From Brachybacterium phenoliresistens (lineage in GTDB: Bacteria > Actinomycetota > Actinomycetes > Actinomycetales > Dermabacteraceae): a stretch of DNA of 64,000 nucleotides. This document shows, in pieces, positions 63,932 to 64,000 of the stretch. Positions within the stretch are counted from its first letter, which is position 1, and each line of letters starts with the position of its first letter. A program made the translations under genes and the position numbers. The notes under the pieces were generated by a model. It did not search any database, had not been told where the DNA came from, and was given only the letters and a program-made list of their open reading frames with translations. The stretch is from assembly GCF_000576425.1 (NCBI RefSeq), contig NZ_KK069989.1:186001-250000 (forward strand). The letters run 5' to 3'.

Positions 63932-64000
63932 CTCAGGCGCATCGTGCGCCGCTGCCGAGGTCGACCTTCCGGGCGGCCGGGCGCGGGTGTGCGTGCCTCC

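Overview
This 64 kb window is very GC-rich chromosomal DNA from an actinomycete. Evidence for this is S-(hydroxymethyl)mycothiol dehydrogenase, a PriA-type HisA, a monomeric NADP isocitrate dehydrogenase, DUF1844 and SseB genes beside infC, a 13E12-type HNH nuclease and many ATGA/GTGA gene overlaps. The gene content fits the order Micrococcales; Brachybacterium or a relative is my guess, not shown. I saw no rRNA, tRNA, CRISPR array, prophage or intact insertion sequence.

Layout. 1-7.7 kb: end of a probable metallophosphoesterase, a phosphoribosyltransferase, a lysoplasmalogenase-like gene without a proper stop, a Vms1/baeRF release-factor-like gene, DUF1684, a coupled DUF-pirin-Mug glycosylase set and a serine hydrolase. 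7.7-14.5 kb: a large GH92 alpha-mannosidase, a 13E12/DUF222 HNH nuclease behind a candidate LexA box, and a YwaF-type membrane protein. 14.5-18.7 kb: the fructose operon (fruR-fruK-fruA, minus strand) with an array of operator half-sites and matching terminator hairpins at both ends. 18.7-29.3 kb: a Tat-exported GHL10 protein, an NAD(P)-binding protein, DUF808, a phosphoketolase-acylphosphatase pair, an MFS exporter, PPK2, and tpx-DUF488-TauE. 29.4-33.4 kb: a ROK regulator with a sugar isomerase and a Gfo/Idh oxidoreductase, then an alpha/beta hydrolase. 33.5-35.8 kb: icd.

36-43 kb holds histidine biosynthesis: hisD, a large perfect palindrome, then a tightly coupled run hisC-hisB-unknown-hisH-51-aa membrane protein-priA-sseB. 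43-49 kb: DUF1844, a DUF4352 membrane protein, infC (AUC start, structured leader)-rpmI-rplT-rRNA/tRNA methyltransferase-CopD/CtaG fusion. 49-51 kb: mycothiol-dependent formaldehyde dehydrogenase coupled to a metallo-beta-lactamase-fold hydrolase and an RDD protein. 51-55 kb: pheST.

55.3-63.9 kb (minus strand) is the most system-like region: a complete Opp/Dpp-type ABC importer (two permeases, two ATPases, lipoprotein binding protein last) followed by a Tat-exported GH85-like endo-beta-N-acetylglucosaminidase. A 14-bp motif lies upstream of both transcription units and matches at 12 of 14 positions, so one regulator probably controls both. The simplest reading is secreted cleavage of N-glycans followed by import of the released oligosaccharide. 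The GH85-like enzyme carries Asp where the family normally has its catalytic Asn. The cytoplasmic-looking GH92 mannosidase elsewhere in the window could act downstream, but nothing in the sequence links the two.
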